Assembly: GCA_963682175.1 (NCBI GenBank)
Contig: OY821775.1
Coordinates: 37,136,053 to 37,200,052 of the forward strand
Direction: 5' to 3'
Source: Triglochin maritima
Lineage: Eukaryota; Streptophyta; Magnoliopsida; Alismatales; Juncaginaceae
DNA: 64,000 nt
Positions within the stretch are counted from its first letter, which is position 1. Each line of letters starts with the position of its first letter. The notes under the pieces are model-generated. The model was not told the origin of the DNA, did not search any database, and worked only from the letters and a program-made list of their open reading frames with translations. The position numbers and the translations under genes were made by a program. This document shows, in pieces, positions 20,539 through 32,586 of the stretch.

Positions 20539-23500
20539 TTATTTACCACCAGATACGTATTCAATCAAGCGGTGGTCAAGGTCAAAATACCGGCAAAGTA
20601 GACTCTGCCAAAAAAAGGTTTCAGAAGGCATTAAAAGTGGGAAAAGTGGGATATCCCACTGGAAAAACAAAATGGATGCTTTTTTCTTCAAAATCAAACT
20701 TATTTGATACACGAAAGTTAGACGACTAATGTTCAATACTTCAAATGTCTCCCATTTTTTTACACAAAGTAGCAAATAAATTATAGATACTACCTTGGTT
20801 ATAGTTGGTGTAGGACCACTACCCTCCTTGCTAATTTCAGGCAAGCGAGCAATCTCTAGTCCTTGGTCAAATAAAATATAAGTTGGCAGCTGACTGGATG
20901 TTACTGCAAGTTACAATTTTTCCATCATATTGAAATATTATTATTCCAAATTAAATCAGTAACAAAGACCAACAAATGAATGCCGCTTCTTCAGAAGAAT
21001 AAAACAAAAACATTCTCAAGAGACCCAAGAGGCAAACCCTGAAAGCAAAAAAGCTAATAATATTTAAAAAGTTTGATGTTGTCAGTTACCTCCCAAAGAT
21101 ATTCCAAATTTCTCCGCGGCATTCGGAAAATGGCCAAGATCTATTATAGCGAATGATATGTTTTTGTTTGAATATCTAGAAGAAAAGCTTGTTGTTTTAA
21201 AGACAAATTTGGCAGATGAATGCAGCAACATAAGGAAAGCTTGTTGTTTTAAAGATAAATTATCAGAAATGCACGTTATTCTCATGTCTCTAAGACCAAA
21301 ACTCACATGATTGAGAGATCAGGCATAAAGCGACTTGTGCGGACACATGTCGGGGAGCATAAAGTTTTGAATTCAACCTGCCAGAGCCATACGATGCAGA
21401 GCATTGAGAAAGCATATAGGAACAATAATAATTGAATCTCGCAATGCAAAATAATATCTTAGGTAGTTAGTAAATGTATAAGATGATATTTTAAATATTA
21501 TGTTTCATGCATAGAAATATGAACTGAAATATGAACTGAATTGAGAGGTGATACTTATACTTTTGTTTCAATTACTGTATATGTTCGTATATGTGTTGTA
21601 AGATATGTTTTCAGATCTGAATTGAATGGTAGAAATGTTTAGACTTATATCACTATTTATGTAAATGGATTAATCAAATTCTTTGATGGTCCCTTGTTGC
21701 ACATGTGAGTGGATAAGTCTTGTAAACCAAGATTCAGACTTCATCTGAAACTGAAATTTAGACTTTTATGTACTAATCAAAATCTTTTAAGGTATATTAA
21801 TGTTCAGCCTTTTCCACTTGATGTGATTAGGCAAGTGAATAACTGGCTAAGTTGGATTGATTAAGGTAACAATCAATATTATATTGGTGCCAAGTGTGGG
21901 GTTTGCAATACGGAACTGCAACTTGTGATTATGTTGTCGTCTATATATCAAGTCTTTTTAGTTGGTCACTAGATGAGTAATTAATTGGTCCATGAACAAT
22001 GTCGCGACAACTTAAAATTGCAGTTTGTCATTGCATCTAAGATATTGCTCTTACTTATCCTATTTAATGCGATTATTCATGTATTTTTTTATGTCATTAT
22101 TACAAGTCTACAACAGTCTCTTTCTGAAATCATGTGTTAGATTCATTGTTCAAATGATTCTTACGGATTTTTATTATTGTTGACATCATGACTATATATA
22201 TTGTTATGGTTTACTTTTGTAAGCAAAATTAATCATGTTTTCTATATTAAAGTGTAAGAATTTTGTGGAATGAGTTGGAATAGTAAAATAAGAAAGTGAT
22301 AAGACACTACTAGCTTTTCGGATCCATGGTGGCTCTTATAAGCATATCCCGACGGGGCAACTGGATCCATGGTGGATCGCGTGGCAACGATCAGACCCCA
22401 AGACTCAAAACTAATGTTAACCGACTGATACAGGTAGCCTATGAGGGCCTCACAAGAGTCTAATATTAGATCTATTTGGAAATTTAAAATATTGGGTGTG
22501 AGCTTGGCTTATACATTGACCGAAGACCGCATTGTGCCTATGGTAGGGTGGTCTGGGTAAATATTAATTAATTTTTTGAATCATTCTGAACTGAATTCGA
22601 ACCGTAGTGGATCGAAACTGATAATTTGAAATAGAGACGATTGATTTAATTATGTTATGCATTGGTAATTCATGTAGTTGTTAAGGTACAAATTTGATGA
22701 CATTCTTGTTCTATTTTGCCTGAAATTGAATTCTGAGAATTATATTTTTATTTCAATTCATGTTATTGTACTGTTTAAATGGACTATTTGAACAAATCTT
22801 TGTAGCCCAACCTAAATAGTTAGGTGGATATTGCTTGTATGCTTGGTTTTTAATTTTAAAGACTCGGACGGAGTATACAGTCTTTCTTGCAGATCTTGAA
22901 GCAAAATAAGTTGATTCTAGCTAGCAACTGCGTGGATTAGTGGATAGTATCGTTTTTGCAGATGGACAATATTGATCAAAAGTACATATGGAACCGTTTA
23001 TCTGGTTGCGTATTTGCTGATAGAGTTTTTGGTTTCTATCGTGTCAAGAGTTTTTATAACTGTATCTCATGTAAATTTATAAAATATTCTACAATTTTTT
23101 TTGTATTGTCCAACCTTCTTAAAGCACTTAGATATATACTACTGACTGGTAATGTCTTGAATTTTGTTAGCAATTTTTTTTACTTTGTTAGCTTCCGTAT
23201 TTTACTGTTGAATTCAGAATGTTACATTAAGAGTAACTTGATCATTTCTTATAACATGCGCTCTTGAAGAACTAAGAATAGAAAGTACCTAATGATTCAT
23301 GAATGAAAAATCACAAATGTAACTAACCAACCAAAATTTAGAGGTGTTTTCTTCTGTCAGTAAAATTTCCAACTTCAAAGGCGTCAATTGTTTTGTATCA
23401 CCTGATAAAATTGAGAGTTCCATGATATGGTATAAGCAGATAAGTTTTGCATATAAAATAGGAGAGAATTACAATTTACAACCAACCATAAATTTCAGAT

Positions 23501-26500
23501 TACTACATAATCAAACTTTCGAATGTAATTTAAAAACATCAACTACCTTTTAACTTTGACCAGGATCTTCCGGTTTGTCTTAAATAATTTATGGATACCT
23601 TTTAATTTAGTGAGAAATATTTTGCAATATCTTCAGACAAAAATAATCTTTGGGTATATGGTTCAAATCTTTGCGAAAGAGTGTCAATAGATTGTTGAGA
23701 AAATTGCAAAAGAAACTTAATCCAATTTTCTATTGGACTAAACAATATAGTTATATTCAATTGATCAATTACTTCTCCCATATATATCAAGCTCTACTAA
23801 ACTTTTCTGTTTAACAAGCCAGAAAATGTTATTATTTTTCCCCGTTCCAAAGAGCCAGAGATCCATTACATAGAACTTCAAAATACCTAGCATGCTAGGG
23901 AAATTAAGTAAAATTTATTTAAGCTCAATCTACATTATTTGTTACAGATAACTGGCATCAGTTCCATAAATAAATCTTTTTTTTACCAAGTCCCACTTAG
24001 AAAGTCACACATCATGGCTCCCATTCTTAATGAGGTTGAAAATTGTGCAGAAATATACAACTCCATAAACAACTTTCCGCACTGAATTGAACATTTGATT
24101 GAAATAATAAATAAATCACCATGTTTTGTATTTATTTTAAAATATAAGGCATCATGGCTCCCATGCTTTGCGAGGATTGGGGAGGATTATTCAATCACCA
24201 ATTAAAGAAGAGAAGAAATTGTAACTTTACAACAAAACCGACATAAACTATCAGTGGGTGGAACTGGAATCTCAATTAAAAAATGACATTACTATAAAAC
24301 AAATCTATCAGATAGATGAATCCTCTTCAAAGAAAATAGGCAATAAAATGATGTGAAAACTAGTACCTAATTCGCTGTAAGCTGGTTGCTGTGCTAATAC
24401 ATGGATAACTGCATGATGACATAGGACAACATTAGTGCAAGCTTGCTTGAGTTTTGTACAAAACTCAAGCAACAACTCTACCATCTACCGCCCTTCAAAT
24501 AAATCGTAAAAAGAGAGCAAGGATAACAGAGAAGACGATCGTGCATATTTTTAAATTGGTAATAGCTTCAAGAACAAATCCACAAGAGAGTTCCTACTTT
24601 CAGAATAACAGACTCCTGACAGAAATAATATGCATATCAGAAATTACGTATCGCATGCAGCATTTAAGCAGAATCAGCTCAAGCGGATATAATAGAAAAT
24701 TGTTATTTATGTTGTACCTCATTTAGCATATTTTCTGATCAAGATTGTATAATAGCAGTCTCACAACAGATATTTTCTTATAAATTCACTAAAGCTGTCC
24801 TACATAGGAAACATGCTACTTAAATGGAAAGTTGTACCTAGGAAAGCCACTACGTAACATAAAACCAGATGATGGCTGATGAATAAAGCAACTGCAAGAA
24901 GGAAACCCTGAAAAGGACACAGGATAATAAGTGCAATAAAAATTATACAGTGAAACACCACAGACGATACAATACAGTGAACTGCTTCTCAGGTCATTGT
25001 TAGAATTTGCTTGATATATATATATCAATCAACATAGAAGTTGATGTTTTGGAAAAAATTCTCAAAATATTATGCATGCAGCAGCAAATTATGGAGGTAC
25101 CTTTGCGTAAAAGAAAGTGTCAGCAATAAAACCCTCCCAACTTTCCTCTCTGACAATCTGCATTATGCTCAATATGACACAAAGAAAAAATACTAATTAA
25201 TATAAATTCCCATCAGCAAACCCAACCATATTAGCAAGACAAGATACTTAAATGATATATAACTTGGTTCAAGCAGCACAAAGTTACAAACTACATAAGC
25301 TCAAAAGGCATATCAAACATGAGGGGAATTTCAGAAATGCTTGATGAATCGAATTGCTATTATGAACATCCAGTACAAAAAGAGTATATCTTGGATGTAA
25401 AATTGTACAAGAGTCGGAACTACGCTTCCTGCAGAAGGAAACAATACAATACAATACAACATTACCAGAATCAAGATATAGTGCAACAAGCTATGAAGCT
25501 TGACAATTGGATACGGAAAGGGCAACAAATAACAAATTACAGAAGTGCCATTAATTTTCTGTAACACGCTGATTTAGTTTTCTGCTTGATGCAAATGTCA
25601 TTCTCCCATTAACTAGGATTGTACACCACATTGATTTTGCACATCACTGAAATCGTGAAATAATGTTAATCTTCAAAATTGCCATAAAGAAACATAATGG
25701 GGTGCATGTGCATCACTTTGCAAGCTATGCTAAAATATGTTTCTTAATATCAATATATTTATATATAAAAAAATCATAACTATAATTGTTGAATTAACAC
25801 GACTCCAAATGGGGTATCATATACGTAAGCTAAGTATCCAAAAGGGTATTGGATATCCCATGAGATACAATAGAAGTTCTTTAAAGGTTTAGAAGTAGCC
25901 ATGCTTCGTAGGAAACTAAGCAGCACATGAAAAGTTTAAGGCACTGGAAATGTGTCTTACGTTCATTTCTAATTTGCAGGGAAGCACATGTCAGTACCCA
26001 CAGGCACATGTAAGAAATGTGAACAAGCCATAAGGGTGCAAGTAAGGATATAACAAGACAAACACTCATAAGTAAGGAAATCTAAAGCAACTACTAAGCT
26101 ACAGATGATTGAGTTACAACTTTCATCAGCTGGATTTTTTTCCCAACTGCACTGTACTATTGCACCACATACCGTGAGTTGTAAAAGCTTGTGAGAAGTG
26201 TACTAGTGTTATTGTTTTTAATATCAAGCAAGCTTGTGAACAAGGCCATCGTATTGACAGCTACAAAAGATTGTGAGCCCAATTCATTTACATTCATCTA
26301 CCCAATTAACTGAATTTACTTCAGTTAGCAATTAGCCAATTACAACAGTGCTTATTGAGGATCCTTATTTTCTTTTCTTTTTTGGATTGTGATTACTAAA
26401 GGTCACCTATGATACTGATAGCAAAGTAGGCAAAATGAGAACCAGAGCGATAACTACAAGACGCCACAAACACGAACTGGTTTCCCAAAAGAGTTTGCGT

Positions 26501-27167
26501 TTATCTTCCCTGAGCATAAGTTATTATCTTTCTCAAAAGGTAGCCAAATGTGGATCCAACACCTAACTACAAGTTGTACGTTAAAACAGATCGGTGAATT
26601 TAAATTGCAGCTGAAACAAACCATAGACATCTTATTCTGGGGTCACGAATTTACGATTCATGACTCGACCACTACATTATGAATCATGATCTTTTCAGGG
26701 CAAATTCACATATATCCTGAATTCCCAATCACTGAATAACAACACAACATAACTCCATCTGAACCACCAATGCTCGACACGAAAGACTATCATTCTCACA
26801 ACTAAACCCTTCCTTCCACAGCGCGAAATAACACAAACCTCAATCAACCGAAACACAACCAAAGGTACAACCTACCTTCACGGCCGCGTTAACCACAAAG
26901 ATAAGAACAGCCTGGACTTCCTGCAGGAGACCACACAGAAGCATCAAATCATGGGAAATCCAGAAGGATCCTAAAACGGAAGAGAAGATCCAGTGCATTC
27001 ATTACCCGGCGCAGGAGGCGAGGATGCAGATCTGGCGAAAGGGAGGTTCGAGCGACGAAGTAGGAAAAGAATAGGAGGAAATGGAAGAAGTAGAAGGGCT
27101 CTGTTACCATCAGATTCAGCCATGGAAGAGGATGCTGCTGCTGCTTCCTGCTCGCGTCTGTTTCCAT
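20539..27167 (-). CDS. TMX2-like thioredoxin-related transmembrane protein, 10 exons, intact
   Basis: Minus-strand exons are 27167-27006, 26920-26876, 25157-25101, 24907-24838, 24408-24367, 23401-23328, 21377-21307, 21175-21090, 20903-20794 and 20604-20539. All have GT-AG borders and matching phases, giving 260 codons plus TAA. Residues about 20-39, 56-67 and 89-117 are hydrophobic membrane segments. An FWLVEF strand (148-153) leads to C157-S-P-T-C161 at the thioredoxin active-site position. Then come SNKNISFAIIDLGHFPNAA, the cis-proline loop QLPTYILF (P209) and a C-terminal CRYFDLDHRLIEYV. This order is that of TMX2. By family knowledge vertebrate TMX2 is an ER membrane protein with the atypical SNDC motif; SPTC is the matching tetrapeptide here, with one active-site-type Cys. 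An ER redox or chaperone role is inferred. The long introns contain non-coding DNA. No frame damage is seen, so this is probably a functional host gene. Confidence 0.9.
21378..23327. other. Long intron 6 of the TMX2-like gene
   Basis: This 1.95-kb intron lies between the exon ending KFWL and the exon starting VEF. It includes a non-AT-rich patch at 22310-22560 with ggatccatggtgg twice (22319 and 22362) and phrases such as catatcccgacggggcaac, probably a remnant of a retroelement insertion. No coding sequence or clear terminal repeats were found. Confidence 0.5.
25158..26875. other. Intron 2 of the TMX2-like gene
   Basis: This 1.7-kb intron contains AT-rich sequence without a recognised element. 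Short ORFs on both strands have no domain. Confidence 0.6.
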
Positions 27168-28028
27168 CTTGGGTCTGCTCGCCTGAACCGCCGCTCCTAT
27201 TTTAAGAGCATGTTTAACGATGCCCGGCTACCCGGAGCACCCTGCTCCCTTTCTTCGTCACGTCAGCTTCACTCTCTGTCACATCAGCACACCTTGATTT
27301 AATTAATCGTAGCTAAACAACCATTTTTAGTTCGATTTTTTATTTTTTTAATGAAATATTAGTTATCTCGTAAAGATGCGAGATGTGTCAATTACGGGTA
27401 AAAATTTAGAAAATATTTATGATGATGTCATTTTCTTGTCAAATCTTGTGTTAGCGTTTGTATCTACTTCCATAAATTATCATAGCTAAGTCAATAATAC
27501 CTTCACTTATTCTCCCAACTTTGATGATTACTCTGGTCTACAAAGAACCTCCACAGTTCATCTTGCTGACAACATTAAATTCAACTCCACTTATCCCACT
27601 CCATTTTCGTCTTAACTCTCCCACCGTCTTTAATGTCTTCTCATCGTTCTTGATTCCATGCACATCCACCACCAGCCACCCGTCCACTCACTACCACCAT
27701 ATCCTACATTAAAGCAGACTTCACATCTAGAAGGTCCTTGGAAGACTATTGGTGGTGTTTGTGCACAAAAAACAATTGATATTTTTCCACGGCCGGAGAG
27801 GGTTTGATGTCTGAACTAGCGTACAAGCGAGGTTACAAAATACGTTCCTCTTCTCGGTCAACCTCTGGGCGGCAAGGAACATATAGGAGGCTTGTAGACG
27901 AGAAACGAGGATTCTCCCAGAAGACGCAGGACAAGGAGGTGCAAAAAAAAGAATTGGTCTTAGTTACTCTTCGAGACATAAGTGAAAGAAGACATTATTT
28001 TGTTCTGAAGTAAAGATATTCACGGGGG
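27168..28028. other. Upstream region of the TMX2-like gene with MITE-like segment
   Basis: 27206-27300 contains aagagcatgtttaacgatgc and gtcagcttcactctctgtcac. Its reverse complement matches the right end of the MITE at 10210-10875 (GCTGACGTGACAGAG and TTAAATATGCTCTTA). The MITE thus lies within about 40 bp of the start codon, in the probable promoter or leader. The rest (27300-28028) has no recognised gene. Confidence 0.5.
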
Positions 28029-28036
28029 CTTTTCTC

Positions 28037-29537
28037 CAAGGTTTTAAAATCGATTATGCGATCCTGTGCGGTTGGACCGCCAGGATCGCATAAGCGGCCG
28101 CACAATTGTAGAATTAACTTTTTTGGTTTTTTTAATTAATATTTTTCAAAAAATAGTAAAAAAAGTAGGAAAATTGTAACAAATCAGGAAAAATCATAAA
28201 AAATCAGGAAAAATAAAGAACAAAGTGTACCATAAAAAACCTAGTTGGTTTGGCTTCGACAAAACAACCAGTTCATCAGCGCCATTGCCTCACTGGAAAC
28301 CCCGTTTACCCACCAAACTACTAGGTTTATTTTCATTAATTAACCATAGGTATTACAAGTACAAGCACCATAAAGTGACAAAACAACTACAAAATAAAAC
28401 ATAGATCTCATATAATACTAATAGTTCACATTTCTACTCTACAACGAATATGTTTGGTCATGAACCCACTGAGGAATGTCTTCCTCCTCGTCGCCTGAGT
28501 CATCTGAATTGTTCGGGTCATCATGATAAGTCTCTTCTTCTTCGGTTACCTCATCGTTTGTACCAACAAATTGCTCGTTTATGTCTTGTTGTGGCACCGC
28601 TGATGAAGTTGATGCTTCGTGGTGATGTCTGAAGTTGAAATCTTCCTCCACAGCAGTTTGTAATATCCTGAGGTTGAAGCTGTAGAGACGTGGTCGTCCT
28701 CGTGATGGACCAAAGGTAGCCTCCTCCACATCCGCCCAAGTCAGATCATCTCCTGCAAAGACCGGCTCCTCTGTTTCCACCAATCACGGATGATCTTCAA
28801 TCAAATCATAATCTATGCTAATAGGATCGTAGAAACCTGGTTTTTCCCTCCTTTCTATGAATTGTTGCCTCAACCTCTGGTTGTAGTTCACGTACACCAG
28901 GTCATTCAACTTCTGTGGCAGTAATCGATTCCTCCTTTTTGTGTGTATTTGCTCAAACACACTCAAGTTTCTCTCACATCCGGATGCTGAACAAGCGAGT
29001 CCCAAAATTTTAAGTGCTAACTCCTTAAGAGATCGATTTCCGCTACTAACCTCACTTCCATAATCAGACCACCAATCAGTTGGGATCTTCGTGTTTCTTT
29101 GCCTTTTTCCAAGCACTTGAAACTTGGAAGATGAAGATTGTGTGAGAATGTGAGAGAGATTGGGAGAATGAGAGTTGTGAGAAGAGTAGTGGGGTTTAAG
29201 GGGGTTTTTATAGGGTAAATAAGGGGGTGAAATGCAATTTTCCCCTGTTTACTATTCACCAACGGCTATATAGCCGTTGGAGTTGTGCAGTCGCACAGTG
29301 TAGTGTGCGACCGCACAAACAAGTTGTGCGACGCACAGACCGCACTGTGCGTCGCACAACACTATTCTCCCAATGGCTAGTTGGGCAACTAGTCGTTGGG
29401 TCGCACATGCCGCATATACGACGCATAAGTCGCACCAGCTTTGGTGCGACTATGCTGGGGTCGCATATGCGACCCCAAAGCCTCCATCGATTTGTGCGAC
29501 CACATAATCGCTTATGCGGTCGCACATTAAAACAGTG
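28037..29537 (-). mobile_element. hAT element, internally deleted, 1501 bp, 8-bp TSD
   Basis: A perfect 8-bp target duplication CTTTTCTC flanks the element (28029-28036 and 29538-29545). The ends are CAAGGTTTTAAAATCG and, from the other side, CACTGTTTTAATGTGCG, a short hAT-type terminal inverted repeat CANNGTTTTAA. Subterminal regions carry many copies of the phrase TTATGCG(G/A)(T/C)CGCAC in both orientations, and the palindrome caacggctatatagccgttg lies at 29259-29278. The interior codes for the C-terminal hAT dimerisation region only. The same family has a 521-bp copy at 46191-46711. Confidence 0.9.
28439..29116 (-). pseudogene. hAT transposase C-terminal (hATC) remnant
   Basis: Two adjacent minus-strand ORFs meet at about 28783. 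The upstream one (29116-28784) has WWSDYGSE, then LALKILGLACSASGCERN, FEQIHTKRRNRL and LNDLVYVNYNQRL, which is the classic hATC dimerisation domain. Downstream is a variable acidic tail (28783-28439). The BED zinc finger and RNase-H catalytic core are missing: a leader-like pyrimidine-rich sequence (29115-29190) joins almost directly to hATC. This looks like an internal-deletion derivative of an autonomous element and is not able to transpose itself. Confidence 0.8.
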
Positions 29538-29545
29538 CTTTTCTC

Positions 29546-31260
29546 TGATGAAATGAAACATTTCATGTATTAGGGGAAAGATTTACGATTCCCTAGCCGT
29601 AAAGATACGTGGTCATGAAAAAATAGATTAAGTGGAGATCATCTCACTACCTTGACACCACCATCCCTCACACCTCCAGTCATTCCAGCACCCTCAACCC
29701 ATCTTTCTCCCTTCCTTTTAGGCATCGCCGTCCAACACATCACCGACCAAGCCTTGGACATGTCCTTTTGTAACTAAGGTCTTTCTATATGTAAGCTCAA
29801 TGATTTTGTTTTGCTCGAGCTCATACATGAGCATATTTGACAACGAGATAACTACATCCTTGGCAAGAACCCTTGGCAAGTGAACCACGACTTCCTAGTT
29901 CTGTAGCTGGTAAAGAGACCCCAGAGAAGTGAGAACGAGTTACGCTCCTATTTCACAACGAGCGACTTCACCAGTTTTGTTTCTATTATGGAATGTTGGG
30001 TCACACTATCACGTGTTGCTCCTCGAAGGCTAACTTGCAATGAGCAGCCATTGAAGCATCGTCGGGGGATTGTAAAAAACTACCTACAAAACCTTCTTTT
30101 TGATAAATGGTCGAAGGATCTAAGGCGCCAGAAGTTATTTCTAGTGGCGGTGTCGCTTCAAGCTCGTCGTAGTCTCGATGGTTCACTGACCAAGCTGTGT
30201 CAGTTCGCATTCCAAGGCTCGAACTCTACTCATTTTCTTGTTGTGTGCATGGGTGTCCCTGTCAACCCACATGTGTAGTCCAATCAATCCCCTTACGTGG
30301 TTAACATGCAAGACATTTGATATGATCCTACGGGACATTCTTTCTGCTCATGAATCTCCAATATATATTCTATCCCAATAACTCATGCGTGTTCGCCACC
30401 TATGCCAGCTTTTGACATTTTCCTCGCCCCTCTTTTACATGTGTCCCATAGGCTTTTACCCACACTTTTTCTTCTTTCTCCTCGACAAATCCTTCTACAT
30501 CATTCCACCACTCAGGTACTTTTCATATCACTATTCGTGAGTTAGTCGACCTCAAGCTCCACACCGTTTCTCTCACCCCCTCGACTCCCCTTCCTCCATG
30601 ACCACCACCAATTACCATTTTCGTGCCCCCCCCCGACCACCTCTCAAACCTATCTCCCGGTTGCCATACCATTCCATACCTTGATATACCCTTCCCCACA
30701 CCATTCAACCACCATCAAATCCCAATGTCAACTAGATCCAACATCTCCGACAATGCCACACAATACCCTCATCAATTTATTCACATCATCTGCCAAGTTG
30801 CCACATATGCACCACCTCCTTTTCCCCCACCCACCTCCTACCGGTAGGGGCGGACCCACGTGCCCACGCCAGAAAATTAATATTGATGCGGGATATTAAG
30901 CAAAATCAATGAGTGCCCACGCTGCCAACCAAACACAGTGCGACTTGTGAGTGTGTGATCAACTCACAAATTGAGTAGAGAGCTAAAAACTTATAAATCT
31001 CATCAAATAATTAGTGATTTCCAATGTGAGATTATTTTGGAGTGTGTTATACAAAGTCAAAAATCACACACTACATTTACATTACATATTATCTCCTTAA
31101 TTTTTTTATACAAAAACTTACTTCTTCCCATTGGCTCTTCCCGAAATAGAGCAACCACTTTTCTCTCCCATTTCTCTTTGCTCCTTTTGTCCACCAATGG
31201 GCTCACTTTCTTATGCACCCAAGGGAGAAACCGTTATGGTCTTGATGGCATCCAACTTGT
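29546..31260. other. Unassigned region between hAT and LINE
   Basis: ORFs at 29988-30278 (+) and smaller ones have no recognised domain. 30440-30840 is C-rich with proline/serine-coding frames. Nothing can be named. Confidence 0.45.
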
Positions 31261-31261
31261 C

Positions 31262-32506
31262 TCACATCTTGTCCTTAATGCTATGCTGGCTTATATCACA
31301 TGTTAATTGCACAATTTGGCTCCCCCTCTCAGGGGAGAAACACGCACCCTCCTTTCCCTTGCAATTTCCCTCCACTTGTTCCCTCCCACATACCTCTCCA
31401 CATGGCACTTCATGACTTGCACCTAAGTCCATGTCCCCTCCTCTTGCCTCCACGTCATCATCTCTTCCACACTCTCCTTTCTTCTCTTCCCTTCTAGCAT
31501 CAATCACCTCCGAGCAAGTGTGAATGCCATTGCTAGACACCTTCAAATTCCCTTCCTTACCATGGCCACTTCCAGCCTTCCTCTGATTGACAACTACTCA
31601 TCTCTTCTCCTTTGGCATCTCACTAACCTTGTTTATGGCCCCTCTCCTCAGCTTGCAATGTTCCATGTCATGGTCAAACTCACTACAATCATTGCAATAG
31701 CCGGGCCTCCATTCATACTCCACGTTTACTCTATGTATGCCGACTTCTTCTAATTTCACCTCCACCCAACTTGGGTCGGTAAAATCATGGGCGACTTCCA
31801 CGCACACCCTTGCATAGGCTAGTCTTCTCCCTGAGGCGGTTGGCTCATCCATGTATAACGGCCTCCCAAGGACACTCACAATGTTAATCAACATTTTTTG
31901 AGACCAAAATCGAAGGTCTAACTCCAGTAGACGAATCCAAATCGGAACCGTGGTGATGCTCGCCCTTTGCAAAGCCACCTCCGGAGCCCATTCTTGAACC
32001 ACAAGGGGACACCCACGAATAAACCAAGGTCCCCCTTCAAGCACCTGACTCCTTTTGATGACCTCCATGCCTCCATCCAAACCCCACATCTTATGGAGGT
32101 TTTTCTCTAGTGTAGGCAAATGTGGTTTAAACGCAATAAAGTAACCAACAAGTACATTATCCCATCTCTTGAAGGCCTCAACTGCCTCTTGCTTGGAGCC
32201 TAGAGCCATCTTCTCCCCTCCCTTCTCAGCCAGAAGGACATACTCTAGGGCCATGGAAACCTTTGGTCCAGCCTTGAATAATTCGCTCCACTTCCTTGGG
32301 GGAGCAAGAACACTCCCTAGAGGTGGTGCGTGGCCTTCATCTCCTAAAAATGAGGATGAAACTTCCAATGGTGGTGGATGGATATCCTTAGATGCGCCAC
32401 AATCTCCATCTTCTAAAAGCAAATGAGTAGAACTAAGCTTGGGATCAATTTTGGTGCAAAAACCAAGAGATTTGGTGGAGGAAAAAGTCGGAAACCCTAG
32501 AGACAC
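31262..32506 (-). pseudogene. LINE ORF1 (DUF4283 plus CCHC zinc knuckle)
   Basis: The minus-strand frame from 32506 to 31598 contains the DUF4283-type block (GGPWFIRGCPLVVQEW, then VPIWIRLLELDLRFWS, LGRPLYMDE, RLAYARVCVEV) and a zinc knuckle CNDCSEFDHDMEHC (CX2CX4HX4C). These are typical of plant L1-type LINE ORF1 nucleic-acid-binding proteins. After a frame break near 31590 the charged tail continues to about 31262. No ORF2 (endonuclease/reverse transcriptase) follows. The 5' end of the LINE (about 32585) interrupts a copia reverse transcriptase. Confidence 0.8.
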
Positions 32507-32586
32507 CTAGGTTTTCCATGTTGCGCCACTCCTCTCTCCTCTCATGTTTTTTCTTTTTTTCAATACCTCTCTCTCCATTCTCTCTC

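Noticed and set aside
28439..29537. hAT ORF region as a domesticated host gene
   Set aside because: It is enclosed by TIRs and a perfect 8-bp target duplication, lacks the catalytic core and is split in two frames.
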